From positions 1 to 64,000 of the forward strand of contig NMRB01002223.1 in assembly GCA_002633025.1 (NCBI GenBank): a stretch of 64,000 bases of DNA. Direction: 5' to 3'. The notes beneath the pieces were generated by a model that saw only the letters and a list, made by a program, of their open reading frames with translations, had not been told where the DNA came from and did no database searches. Every line of letters starts with the position of its first letter. Positions within the stretch are counted from its first letter, which is position 1. Shown here piece by piece: positions 1-11,904 of this stretch. The translations under genes and the position numbers were made by a program. The DNA is from Notospermus geniculatus. Its lineage: Eukaryota > Nemertea > Pilidiophora > Heteronemertea > Lineidae.

Positions 1-550
1 CAACATCCAGGTTTTTAGAGGGACGTTTAAATTGCAGCTAGGAAGGCGGGATAGCCTCTAAATATTTCCTACATGTAATACAGGAAAGGCTTAAGAAGAA
101 ATATGCCACTGGCTAAGGAATGGCTTCCGAACTAATTCGAAATGTTACAACACAACAAAATACATGTACATGTCTAGCCTACGATTACAATTTCTCCTGA
201 GCGATGTCAGCTAGAGCCCAGTGGGCGTAGATGCTGATTACGTGATGGCATCGGATGCCGATATAATCCAGACCTACCCCAGAAAAAAGCCAGTCGCTGC
301 ACATCAACAACGGAGACATGGAATTTTCCAAATAAAATGTTCATTTAGATGATTTGCGCCGAGTCGCAAAAAGGCAATAAGGGAATTAATACAGAACCGC
401 TATGTCTAACTCTGCACACCAAATATTTCGAAGTAAAAAGTCTCTCGCAACAGTTTGCGCATGTTCTATAAATATTTCTTCGACTCAGAGTCGTTATCCA
501 TCCTCCCATAGCAGGGTTTTAGTCTCGCTCCTAGTCTCCGAGTGGATGAA
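1..550. other. Intergenic, no recognised feature
   Basis: Reading frames here are short and show no family resemblance or splice context. Nothing is supported up to the minisatellite. Confidence 0.5.
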
Positions 551-908
551 GAAGAGAGACGTAAAAACCCCTGTAGATGGAGAGTAAACTGCTTCCTACT
601 CCTCTGGAAGGATAAAACTGCTTCCAAATCCTGTGGAAGAAGATACGTAAAACTGCTTCCTGCTCCCGCGGAAGGAGAGTAAAACTGCTTCCTATACTCC
701 TGTGGAAGGAGATTATAAGAACTGTTTCCTACGCCTGTGGAAGGAGAGTATTGCGGCTTCCTCTCCTCTGGAAGAAGGTAAAACTGCTTCCTACTCCCGT
801 GGAAGGAGAACATAAAACTGCTTCTACTCCTGTGGCAGGAGAATATAAAACTGCATCTTACTCCTGTGGAAGGAGAGTATACTGCTTCCTAATTCTGTAT
901 TGGAAATC
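551..908. repeat. 31-35 bp minisatellite
   Basis: About ten diverged copies of a unit close to AAAACTGCTTCCTACTCCTG followed by TGGAAGGAGAGT. Each unit holds CTTCC and GGAAG as a small inverted repeat, so each could form a mini-hairpin. The frames open across it on both strands are by-products of the repeat. Confidence 0.85.
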
Positions 909-3900
909 TGCGGTCGTTCTCCGCCATCTGATCAACAGACGTTTCTTCTTCCGAATAGAACATTTTTTATCCAAATAACATCAATATATTGAACTGGAGG
1001 AGGACGAGGGCATCGTATTTATGGTTGAATAATGAAGACACTTAATGCATATCATAGGAATCCCGGTCCACCTTACTCAGTTTTGTCGATATTATCGGGA
1101 ACGAAATGCGATGTGGAACGCAGCCGAACCCAATGGTAAATTTCCATTAACGATTTTTTCAAGGATCGCTTTTACAATCTGGCAACCCAAACGAATTTTC
1201 AATTGATTGGTCGACCATTTTGGTTCAAAAATGCTCATCATGCCTCCCACACGTTCCTACGGAGTGNGGACCCCCGCAGCCGGTAAACAACGATTTTTCG
1301 TCAGGACTGACGAGAAATCGCAACCAAGTAGTTGCGAAAACCCAGTGGCATGGATACTGGCACACGGCTTGCGAATGAGTCGCAGTCGCATGCACTTAAT
1401 CCCATCGACCACTGCTTTGCCATCAACACGCAGCTGACGATACGTGGACGCCATTTACAGCCTCTCCCTACGACCCCTCCCCTCCGCCCGCTTGCTACAG
1501 CGACAAATGACAGGAGAGAGGAGCATTGGCGTTCATCCTGATGGTTCAGAATGACGGTACATGTCAGTACATGTACAACAAACCGAATCAAAGCCATGTC
1601 ATCGGCAGAGCTCTTGGAGAGAATCTCTCTACAACGTATACTCAGGTGGTGTTGTTTTTAGTAAACCTTGCCATGTATCATGTTCTTCACACAATGGTTT
1701 AGTGAATTGAGCCTAACATGCCACAGGTGTTTGCGATACAGGTGTTTGCGATACAGGTGATTCACAGGTGGTTTGCGAAATCAGGTGATGATCGTTCATT
1801 TTCTTCACAATCATTACGTTCAACCTTCATCTCTCAACATCGCCGTACCTAAGCTGATAACCTTGACTTCTATTGTACCTAGAGTAGTATCTACACAATG
1901 GTATTCCCACTCTCTTTCTCTTCGTTTTCCACCCTCCCTTTTCTGCCATCCCTCTCCCCTCGCTCTCCCAACTCCTCCAAACTCAGTATACCCAATTGCT
2001 TCCTTTCGACGTTCGGCCTTCGTCTTTCAAAAGTTTCGATTTATAGCCTGATATAAATACAAGATAACGGTAGAGGTGCCATCCGACTTGACACTTTAAC
2101 CCCGGTCAGTCCCGAAACTTTCAGTACCGCAGAGCTCAGAGGAGCTGCTCAATCAGCTGCTCAACCCTTATCATTCTGACTGGTACCCATTTACACCTCG
2201 GTGGATTGAGGCGAGGGAAGAAAAGAGACCTGCTCAGACTCTCACGCTGAGAGTGGATTTCGAGGGACATGACCGCTATAGCAAGAGACCGGAACCCAAG
2301 ATCACCGAGGCATCTTTTCAATTTCCCCAACATCCCTGCCTTCCTCCAGCGGCCCTCCACGTCTATGACGGCATCACCCTCCCTTCCCCTCCCCTCTCGC
2401 ATTCAAGACACGGCGTGTACCACTCCCCGACTATATCATGATCTTCAGCCGCACTCAACTTTTGCCACGATCTTTTCAAGGGCTGCAAGAACCATGCGAA
2501 GGTGACTACTTAAAAAAACTCCCATCATGTCATCAGACGAATCATTACTTTTTCATGAACAAGCACGGCGTTGTTGAAAAATAGACGTCCAATAATGTCT
2601 CCCAGAAGTATTTTCAAGAGTCATTTTTTGCCCATCGCCAGCCAGATTTACCCGCAATACGTACGCTAGCGCTGATTATGATCCCTTAGAAGGATTTTCA
2701 TGTTACTTAGCAGACAAAAAGGCCACATCTCGGATAACTATAAGCTTCGCCCGCAGGCAGACGTCTCCTTAACTTTGAGGTCTTCGGATCAATACGAACC
2801 GATGAGCTACGGAGGGCGGATAGAAAAAAACATGGCCGCCGCCTGTGGCGTAGTGGGGAAACATGGAAGCGAGGTATTTTTGAGTATGATTTAATTATCT
2901 CGTTTGCTTCTTGCATATTGATTCTTGGTTTGGCCCCTGGAACGTAGACTCAGGCAGTTAACCCTTCACTCTCGAGACCATTTTTGTCACAAATGACGAT
3001 TGGAAAATGAGCGCCCATGTAAGTGCGGTTAAAGTTCCATCAGTATCATGTAATATTGAAATGGGGAACCCGCATAACTTTTTATCCCGCTCAAAGAGCG
3101 GCGCTATGAGCGGTTGTACTGAAGACGTCAAAAATAGAGCAACGCAACGTAATGATGTCGCGTCATGACGTCCTTGACGCAGTGCAACACGGACCGAGAC
3201 GTCGAAAAAAGGTACAGCAGCGCCTCACACTATAGCGGTAGTTCTGAGGGTTATCCGTTGATGATAAACTGACGGTCAGAAATTACTTATCACAACATTC
3301 TTATCAAAAGCCTGGTCAACGATTAAGTTGTCTACGAGGGCGAGTACCTGCCTAATAAGATGTTGGTGTCGATCAATATCGGCCAAAGTCGAATATAGCT
3401 TGATGTATTTGTCTGACGTCCAAGCAAACCTATCAACAGCTGGCAATGACAATGCTTTCTCACCACTACATACTCTAATGGACGCACCATCAACCGGAGT
3501 GGTTTTGGTCAATCAAAATCACCCTGGAGGCAATCGGAGCGATGAAACCGACGCCAAAGGCATTACCACCAAGCTTCATGTCGTCTGTGGTTTCCGAAGT
3601 ATTTTGCGTATTATCCATGGTCCTTTGATCAGGATCCCAGCTGAAAGGCAGCGTAGACTCTGACGTTTCGGAGTCGGACCTACGATTGCCTGCACCACGA
3701 CGGAACAGACAGCATCAGGTGCAACCTCTTCCGCATGTCCAGCTCGACTACTTCCGGTCGTCAAGTGAAACGTGGGCGCTCATCGCGGAACAGGCAGTTT
3801 CTGCGAGCAAGGAATCGCAACTCCGCAGGAAGTCGTAACTGCGACCACCAACTTCAAGTTGAGCGGAGCACTCTGTAGACTTTTTCAAGTGCCTTTTCTG

Positions 3901-4000
3901 CTGTATCAAGGAACAGCAGTTCCATTTACCCTTTCCCGTTCAGGCGAATTATAAAGTAGGGTGCAACGTCTGACATTACGGATACAAAAAGCACAAAATT
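909..4000. other. Intergenic stretch with minor repeats
   Basis: No gene is supported. There is a short direct repeat of ACAGGTGTTTGCGAT around 1725-1790. At 2110-2440 there is a pyrimidine-rich stretch including GGTACCCATTTACACC, a word I associate with dispersed repeats of marine invertebrates. A single N lies at 1267. All frames are below about 110 codons and overlap on both strands. Confidence 0.4.
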
Positions 4001-4012
4001 GACACACAAAAT

Positions 4013-4208
4013 GATAATAAACAAGAAGTCAATCTCCAGAATTCTCGAATTTTCGACCCCAACCGGGGTCTTTTTCAAGTGGAACTTTACAATCTGAAAC
4101 TCTAGAAAAGTCTTTTCTAGAGTTTCAGATTGTAAAGTTCCACTTGAAAAAGACCCCGGTTGGGGTCGAAAATTCGTGAATTCTGGAGATTGACTTCTTG
4201 CTTATTAT
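4013..4208. repeat. Near-perfect palindrome, about 97-bp arms
   Basis: The left arm reads ATGATAATAAACAAGAAGTC onward and the right arm is its reverse complement, ending GACTTCTTGCTTATTAT. The arms meet at AGAAAAG/TCTTTTCT near 4110 with almost no loop. TCTGACATTACGGA lies on both sides (about 3969-3982 and 4208-4221), which looks like a target duplication, although 30 extra bases separate the left copy from the arm. A one-arm relative lies at 47536-47606. Confidence 0.9.
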
Positions 4209-4218
4209 CTGACATTAC

Positions 4219-4377
4219 GGAGGTTTAGAAATCAAACGATAAACTAAACTTAACGACAACGCTATTTTTCACGTCATACTACACATTCACCAGATTTTAT
4301 ATCCGATTGCATTTTCGGTACCAAAATAACGTTGTCGTTAACGTTTACGTTTATCGTTTGATTTCTTAATCTCCCTA
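4219..4377. mobile_element. MITE with about 45-bp inverted repeats
   Basis: Left end GGAGGTTTAGAAATCAAACG and right end (reverse complement) GGGAGATTAAGAAATCAAAC. The arms continue through the ATCGTTTG and CGTTGTCGTTA words. The termini match those of the larger element at 43596-44994, so both belong to one family. Confidence 0.8.
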
Positions 4378-4574
4378 TTTGCACTGGCAGAACGTCTTTT
4401 TTCAAATTGTCAACCCAGAGAGGGTTAAGTGGCTTCGAGTTCGGCAAATGCCATTAGCTTTCCAGTTGGACTGTTAGCTATCTTTCATCCAGCTGACTCT
4501 GACGGCTCTTTCCCCCTCACTTCACCATAATGGCCGCCCATCCGCCTGAGTGGGCATATGCCATCGACTCCACG

Positions 4575-4646
4575 TATATAAAATGGATAGCATTGAGACG
4601 CAAGGCTGCTGGAATCAGTTACAGTCAGATCAACAGAAGTGGTAAC
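4575..4646 (+). promoter_or_regulatory. Candidate core promoter and noncoding exon
   Basis: TATATAAAA at 4575-4583 is followed by TCAGTT, an initiator-like word, at 4615-4620 and by a good 5' splice site, AAC|GTAAGC, at 4646/4647. The first downstream coding exon on this strand (8209) has a pyrimidine-rich acceptor ending at 8200, eight bases before its ATG. I therefore infer a noncoding first exon here spliced to 8201. RNA evidence is absent. Confidence 0.35.
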
Positions 4647-4647
4647 G

Positions 4648-4790
4648 TAAGCTGATTTTTAAAAAGTCTAAGTTAGCTGTTTTCCGTTCAACAGTAGCTG
4701 ATTTTAAAAAGTCAAAGTTAGCTGTTTTCCGTTCAACAGTAGCTAATTTTTTAAAAGTCGAAGTTTGCTTTTTCCATTGAACAGTACATA
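4648..4790. repeat. 58-bp tandem repeat, about 2.5 copies
   Basis: Unit begins AGCTGATTTTTAAAAAGTC and ends TTCCGTTCAACAGT. Each copy differs by a few bases. It starts immediately after the candidate splice donor at 4647. Confidence 0.85.
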
Positions 4791-6113
4791 TCGTATTTTC
4801 AAGACTGGAATGACTGATTTTCGCAGGGCAAATACATGTAAAATTTATTTGACATTTTGTTCAACAATACCATATATTTTTGCAAATTCCTGAAGTGCAG
4901 TTTTATAGCTTCCCAACCCCGAGGCTTGTTTGAAGTGTCAGGCCAGTTTTTACTCCTTCAGGCATGGGGTTTTCAAAATACACCATCGAATGGTTCGCTC
5001 AGCATTAGGCCTACTATCAGAGATTTTTCATCCTCCAGAGCAGGGGTTTTTACCTCATCTTCTTCTCCACTGACTTGTGGCAAGCGCATAAAGAGCGACA
5101 CCAAAGCCCTGCTATGGGGGAATGGGGATTTTTCGGCGTTAAGAAACATTGGAATACGTATTACTTTAATTATAAAAGTATTGATTACTATTCGGAATAC
5201 ATGTTTCAATTCCCACTCCGTTATCGGCTTCCAATATTTCAATATAAAGATATCATTTCCTGGCGGATTTTCTAAAGACCCAGTCAGGCTTATGATTGAG
5301 ATCGCTGAAGGATGGAGACTTATTCTGTCGCTAAGATGATATCCCATAAGCAGGATGTTAAAGGAACACGGTATTGGATCTCAAACTGCCGACGTGGAGG
5401 GAGCGACCTAGCGGCAGTAAGACGAACTACAAAAATGCATTATAAAATGTTGGCTAAATCGGGTCAATTCGCCGACAACGTAGTTAGTCCCTGCTGCTTT
5501 CATACCATTTAATGGCCGCTGGCACACTAAGCTGGCCAAGCGGGCCGTGGCAGAAAACGTACAGTAAAATAATTGTCTGAGAGGATGCGTTTGGAAGTGT
5601 TATATCATACTTGGGCAATGAATGGCCACGACGTCATGTGGGACAGCTACATGTATGGGGGCCACCATCTTTGTTGAAAAGGTCCACACCGTCAGATTTC
5701 GTCCATGAACCTGTGTTCTGCAATCGTTAACCGTTAACTGGTCTGTTCCCTCGCAAGTGACTTGAGGAAAAAGTCCCTCTTGCGGGGTTATGAACAGGAG
5801 AACCAATAGAACCAATGACAAGAGTGGGATTTGATGACGTCATGGATTTGTATGAATAGCCATTTACATGTGGACCACGTGGATCTCGTGTTTGACGGGC
5901 AATAAGAAGTACATGTACATGCATAATGTACGGAATTCGTTCTAGCAAATAACATACGAGGGAGGGATTCGCCAAGGCTCATATTTTCCAACCACAATAA
6001 TTCGGTGCCCTGTTTCATTTCATGGGTGCCAAACACCAAATGAAGCATATGCTAGTATTCTGTATGGGAACTGATGGCGGATGTGCCGCAGACGTTATCC
6101 GCTAATGGTTTCG
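4791..6113. other. Intergenic, one shared repeat end
   Basis: A 160-codon frame at 4857-5339 is matched by an equally open antisense frame and has no domain. Bases 5455-5500 (GCCGACAACGTAGTTAGTCC) recur inverted at 11725-11760, marking a dispersed repeat end. A single tRNA-like repeat follows at 6115. Confidence 0.4.
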
Positions 6114-6114
6114 A

Positions 6115-6455
6115 GCCACGGTGGTGTAGTGACTCGGGTCTCTGGCTAGAGATCTTGAGACCCAGGTTCGAATCCCAATGTCGGCGTGAGACTCTGGGCA
6201 GGTCTCATTGCCTATACCTTGTCTCACTCCACAAGGTGCATATGGCTACCGCGGTGGAATGACCCGCTATAGAAACCAATGACCAAAGTCGGGAATAAAC
6301 AGTTGGTTTCCCGGCCTCCTTCAGGAGTCTTTGGGCTCCTTTCACACCGGTGTAACGTTTTTCAGTGTTTCCCATATGTGAGTGTTCCCCTCATATTGTC
6401 CGAGTGAATCCTAAATAAGTGATTAATGGACCGATCGATTGATTGATGTACTGTA
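6115..6455 (+). mobile_element. tRNA-derived SINE
   Basis: The head carries an A-box-like GGTGTAGTGACTCGG from about 6123 and a perfect B box GGTTCGAATCC at 6165-6175, the two parts of a RNA polymerase III internal promoter. It does not fold into a full tRNA and continues for about 270 bp into a unique body ending in a GATTGATTGATG tail. The body words CACCGG and AACGTTTTTCAGTG recur near 51800, suggesting a second, truncated copy. Confidence 0.75.
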
Positions 6456-6799
6456 CATGTACATGGATTTGTCTCATAAACATTTGTTACCTGACCTAGT
6501 TCTTCGTAAACATGCAAGCTATGCAGTTTCGACAAATTGATTGAAGAAAATCAATTATCAGTATGCAATACTGTACAAAACATTGTTCAGAGTTCTTATG
6601 TTGAGGCTCATCTCCACATTCATTAACCCTCTAAGAACTATGAATTTGAATTTGGCCTTCAACCAGTTTTCATTCACAAAATGATGAGTCTCCCGTGTAA
6701 AAGTCAAGTGACTCCAAAAAGAGTCGAAATACGTGTCCGACGCAACAAAGGCTGTGGGTCTTTAATGTACTCGCGCCAGCTTTCGGGGAAAGAGGAAAG

Positions 6800-6948
6800 A
6801 TGAGGGAGTTTTCGCGAAGACCTCGAAACGCCAACGCGAATGTCTATCTTTAATATTGCTCGGTGCTCTCTTCGTGGCATCGAACAATGGGTTTGGCGTT
6901 CGCGTTGGCGTTTCGGGGCTTTGCGAAAACTCTCTACCAAGCTGTGTG
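6800..6948. mobile_element. Hairpin MITE, copy 1
   Basis: Arms GAGGGAGTTTTCGCGAAG and, inverted, GGGGCTTTGCGAAAACTCTC flank a core with GTGGCATCGAACAATGGG. The interior CGCCAACGCGAA/TTCGCGTTGGCG also pairs. Two further copies lie at 7465-7722. Confidence 0.85.
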
Positions 6949-7464
6949 GTACCTACTCTTAAAACAGCCCCTCAGTTTATAAAGAAATGCCGATCGTTAC
7001 GGACTTGTGGGCAAGTGATCATTGCTGACAGCTCACGCAACTTCAGGCGAGATTATAAAAAAGCAAGATCACCCAACGGGAATTGAAAAATTGAACGGCT
7101 GTGTGACTTTCAATTATCGGAGCTGCAAATATTATCACAATTTTATGTTAGATTCTTTCCTGATTCTTGAAAGGTGTACGATGAGTCTTTTGGGAAATCA
7201 TAAACAACCGTATTTTTGTGTCAAGAGTGTTTTTGGCTCGCGTTGTTGATAAGTCGGTTTTAATCAGGTTCAGATATCTTTTAAGGTCGGAAGAGACCGG
7301 GATTCCCATTATGTATATTTGTGTTGTGTCGGAATGACGTTGTTAGTCGGCGAACGCCGATGTAACAACGGAGAAATTCCAAAGAATAGAAGCCCTCAAT
7401 ACAAGCCCAGGTGTGCATTGCAAACGGTTATGGTCAGGGTTGGCGACATATACCTCACATTAGG

Positions 7465-7722
7465 GACTTTTCGCAAAGCACCCGAAACGCAAACGCAAAC
7501 GCCAAACCCATTGTTTGATGCAACGAAGAGAGCACCGAACAAAAGGATAGCCGTTGGCGTTGCCGTTTCGGGGGCTTTGCGAAAATCTATACTAGCGAGT
7601 TTTCGCAAAGCCCCAAAACGCCAACGCGAACGCCAATCCCATTGTTCGATGTCACGAAGACAGCAGCGAACAATAGATTAGACGTACGCGTCCGCGTTTC
7701 GGGGGCTTTGCGAAAACTCCCT
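7465..7722. mobile_element. Hairpin MITE, copies 2 and 3 in tandem
   Basis: Two copies of the 6800 element lie head to tail (about 7465-7592 and 7594-7722). Each has CGCAAAGC...GCTTTGCG arms and the core word CATTGTT(C/T)GATG. The outermost right end reads GCGAAAACTCCCTAAT, giving the TAGGGAGTTTTCGC terminus. Confidence 0.85.
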
Positions 7723-8200
7723 AATAAAGGCAAAATCACCCGGACTTTGATCACAGGGGGAAATCCACCATTTCTGAAATGGCATTGCAACCAACTGGGT
7801 GAAGAAGACAAAATTTCTTAGCAAAGTGTTGCATTGTATATTTATGGCAAATTCTGGACGACAAATTACATTAGCATAATTGGTCCGAAAAATGACAACG
7901 AACCGAATCAGGGTCTAAATTTGATGACCATAAACTTGAGAAAGGAAATGAAACAGATTCTAGGAATGGTCACTGCCAGTCTCAGTTTTAGATTAAGAAT
8001 TGATTATTGATTAGGGTTCAGATTATCGCGTTAGCTTTCCTATTTCATCATCAGAAGTCCAACTCTGATAAGATATTTTGGGGGGCTGATTGTGAATCAA
8101 CATCTAAGTATGAAACAAAGCAGTCCCAGTCTCAGTTTTAGGTTAAAGAAGTGATCATGTTTCGCTTGCACCTGGGGTTTTTATTTCACAATCGCTTCAG

Positions 8201-10317
8201 CTAGCAGCATGATGAAGGGCGCAATTTTCGTCGTGTCGTCTGTTCTCATTTGGACCTTCTGTACCGCCGCACCTTTCAGTAAGTTTCACGCTGGTTGATA
8301 CAACGAATGTATCCACCATCTGCAATCGTTTTGGCCCAGGCTCCGTTAACATGGCATCTTTGTCAGATCCCATGTTTACTTTCACTTTCAGGGGATGGGC
8401 AGCAGGCACGACTGAAGAAGGGGCCAGTGTGTACCAATTTAAAACTCTTTCTACTTTCAGTTTCGCAGCAGGAATGTCCAGTCAACAAATATTACGACGA
8501 GAGCTCTATGAGCTGCCAACCTTGTGTCGAGATTTGTGAGCCAAGAGGGCGCCAGGCGTGTTTAAACAAGTGTCCTGGTAAGGGAAGAAAATGATTTATC
8601 GCTCAAAAGAATTGAACAAACCACATACAATAGCAAGCCGATTGACCATTCCGGATTAAACCATGTTTTACGACCAATAAACCATGGTTAACGAACCCAA
8701 AGGCCCGTATGCACCAAACGAAGATTATCTTGAACTCAGGTTGAGCCACAACTTTTCCATTGTCACATCATAATAGCGCATGGGGGTATACCCACAGTTT
8801 TTAACGACTGAAAAAACTCAACTGAAAAACTATTACGGGGCGTCAGGTTGACATGGCAGTTTTTGCTGATTTTACAAACTGATTGTTTTCTAGGATATGC
8901 GCATACGCAGAGATGTCCGGCCAACGAATACTACGATAAGATCACTTTAAGTTGCAGAGATTGTGGGGAACTCTGTGAACCGGACAGAGCGCGCAATAGC
9001 TGTTTAACCAATTGTCCAGGTAAGCGAATTTTCCCATATCACCTAAAGCTCATTCAAAATGTGTCATTGTCAGCAACTTTTACAGCTCTGGAGCAAGAAC
9101 TGCTGGAAACATTTCGAGAAAAGTTGGGTTGTTATGTAATAAATTTAGATTTCACCACAAACCTTGAAAATGTGTCCAGTTGTCAGCAATATCCATCGGT
9201 CCTGTAAGTACGTTTTTCCTACACGAGGCACATTTGCCGGTGTAAGAACGATGAATCCAATTTTAACTTGGACTGAATCCAACCTGAAAGGTGTAGGGAC
9301 ATAAAATGAACATTTGCGAAGAACATTTCAGCATTAAATGCTGAAATACTTCGCAAATGTCCATCGTAAACGAGGAATGTAAAAACCAAAATTGTCAAGA
9401 ATCTCTATAGGCCTAAGGTATAAATGTACACATGAAAACATATGCACTATAAATGATAACTTTTGTAGCAATTTGGCCTAACTGCTCTGAAACATTTTAG
9501 AACAATTGCTGTTTTCGGTGGTAAAATTATATTGAACAAATCCAAATTTTGTTTAAATCCGGCCAGAAGTTTTTGCTCCGGAGCCCAAAACGTTTATAAT
9601 CCCAATTGCTTTTGTATCCAGCAGACGGACAGCGGATTTATGACAAAGTAATCAAATCTTGCTCGTTTACGCGCACCAACAAGACATCACCTGATCCAAA
9701 AATACCCAACTTAGTTCCGAATCCTAGAATGAATAAGCATACTTACGTTATATCTACGTATAGGGCCTACTGCCAACCAACTAACCCAACAGGTCAATGA
9801 AGGCCGTGTCAGGCCAATCGATTTTGCACATTCAATATGCAATATTAAATCATTTCTTTCAGATTATAAAATCGACGAAATTGCGACCACATCAAGTGTC
9901 CCAACAAACACAAGTGGGCTGACGCGAATATCAAACTCGACATCCGGCTCAAACTCAACACACTCACCACTGAGGAAAAGTGACAACGCATCCGGAGACA
10001 ATTTGACGTTGACGTTGGGACTGTCTTGTGGTTTGCCCGCCGCCATTGTCTTGACATTAGTTGTAGTAGTATATGTCATTGTGCGTAAACGCCGGAACAA
10101 AAAGGTTAACTGCTTCGGCCGCAAGCGGAACGACGGTGATGACAGCAGTCTGACAGAGCCTGTTACCGTGAGCGAGGGTCTCGATGGTCAAAGATGCGCG
10201 TTGTCCGACGAGAATCCAATGAACACGGATGACTCGCCACCACCGCCGCCGCCGGTTACGAACTACATTTGATTTCTTCGGAACGGTGTAATGACACTTT
10301 TTTTAGCCTTGAATAAA
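8201..10317 (+). CDS. BCMA/TACI-like TNF receptor family protein
   Basis: Coding exons 8209-8278, 8461-8577, 8894-9019 and 9863-10272, all joined in phase 1 with GT-AG introns, give 240 residues. Residues 1-21 are a signal peptide. Two cysteine-rich repeats (29-61 and 70-103) have six cysteines each at spacings 12-2-3-7/8-3. That matches the known single repeat of BCMA and the TACI repeats, including the YYD turn after the first cysteine. A Ser/Thr/Asn-rich stalk (105-150), one transmembrane helix (about 154-178), a basic stop-transfer RKRR and a 60-residue tail with six prolines follow. The DxL ligand-contact motif of mammalian BCMA/TACI is not conserved (DESS, DKIT), so the ligand is uncertain. 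I see no clear TRAF motif. AATAAA lies at 10312. A divergent receptor of another TNFR subclass is the alternative. Confidence 0.85.
9300..9362. repeat. Small palindrome in receptor intron 3
   Basis: AACATTTGCGAAGAACATTT pairs with AAATACTTCGCAAATGTCC around AGCATTAAATGCT. It is probably the remnant of a hairpin MITE. Confidence 0.75.
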
Positions 10318-10319
10318 GC

Positions 10320-11890
10320 AGGTTGTGTGCCTAGTGCGTGTGCGGACATTTACTCCGATTACGGGAGTAAATGTCGGAACCATTTTTGAAAATGTCAATA
10401 TTTAATCCATCGACCTAGAAGCATATAAAAAAGTGGCTGCTCAGTAAGTGCATGAAAGGTTTGTAGACTGTGGAGGTGTCTTATTGTAGGAACGTACATG
10501 CACTTATGTACATATATGATAATTCTGTATATATATTTAATATGTGATATTGCATAATGTGCTCAGTTCCTCATCTCGTATCTACATTTTTATACACAGA
10601 GGCAAATTGACTGTGAAATTTGACTGGATTTACATGTATAAAACTAACCACCACAGAAGAACTAATGCCGAATGTTTCAGATGTATGTTTTACCAAATTC
10701 TGTGATATCTAAATGTAAAATGTTTTAAGGCATGTACAATGTATCTATATGTATGTTTTAATGAAGAATTAACCCACGAATTTATAATAAATAAATAAAT
10801 AAAACTCTGCCTTGAACTTTGAAAGACCATCTGTCGCTATGCCCCAGAGTTCCGAAACTGCGATATTGGTACCCGGTCCTAACAATTTTACATCGAACTT
10901 TAGCATATGTAAGGACAGGTGTGATAGGAATCAACGTCCGAGGAATGCAAGTCCGCCAAACAATAGCCCGCTATTGTAAGATTGGCCGGTGCTGGCGTAG
11001 GTGATAAGTATAGGAACTATGTTGATACCTATCTATTTTTAAAACCTTCATGATTTGTGTATTTCCTGGGTCAAATGGAGGTCACCTTCTATCTGCATTC
11101 ATGCCAGTCGTATTGAGAATTGAATAAATTGACATAATTTACATAAAATTGTCAAGTGTCGTCACTACCAGAATTCCTCCAAAAATGGCGGCCAATGCTG
11201 GTCCTACCAAACAAGCGACGACGACTGCAGCGCGCAGGTTGGTAGGATGAAGTACTAGAAGTGTAAAAATGTGATGAGTTAATTATGTGAGCAAGAACAA
11301 AGGTTGGTGAAAACTACGCGAGGTACACCGTGACGGCAATTCACATTTGATTTCAAGAATTACCGAGACAAGGCGGTAAAGACTCGTTTACTATTCAAGT
11401 CATGCCATCTTTTATCAGGTCAATTCAATCAGCTTGTTACTTTCAACCTGAACAACGACAGTCTAAAGATAATGATGAGACACAGTGGTTAGAAGTTCAT
11501 TAGCAAGGCAAATATGTCCCTGAGTAGATTAAGATAACGAAACACGGCGTTATCTCTTTAAATTTGCTTTCTTGGTGGGAAGGTCAAACACAGCTAACAC
11601 TTCATTTGGAATCCATTCAATATTCATGTTTGAAGTAACATTGAATCCTAAAGGAGCCCGATATTGTCACTTTTTCTCGACAGCCGGCGCCACCATCGCC
11701 GTGCGCGCCATTCTCCAACCCCAGGGACTAACTACGTTGTCGGCGAATGAACCCGATTATCGGGGCCAATAATGCCCTTGGCTTGGCTTCGGCCCCATTC
11801 CAATAATACTGTAAATAGTATTTCCTAAATAAAGCTGATAACTATAACTAGCCCGATGTAGTACGTCATTTTGTAATGTTTTTTTCTAGT
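10320..11890. other. Intergenic between receptor and esterase
   Basis: AT-rich, with a (AATA)n-like tract at 10786-10802. One inverted repeat end (11725-11760) is shared with 5455-5500. No gene is supported. The two flanking genes converge here. Confidence 0.45.
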
Positions 11891-11904
11891 TGGTATTGCT
11901 GCCG

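Noticed and set aside
4857-5339. 160-codon open frame with an equally open antisense frame
   Set aside because: No domain, signal peptide, splice context or coding-like composition. Both strands are open, as in AT-biased noncoding DNA.
6115-6190. Possible functional tRNA gene
   Set aside because: Internal promoter boxes are present, but no complete cloverleaf or acceptor stem. It continues into a SINE body.
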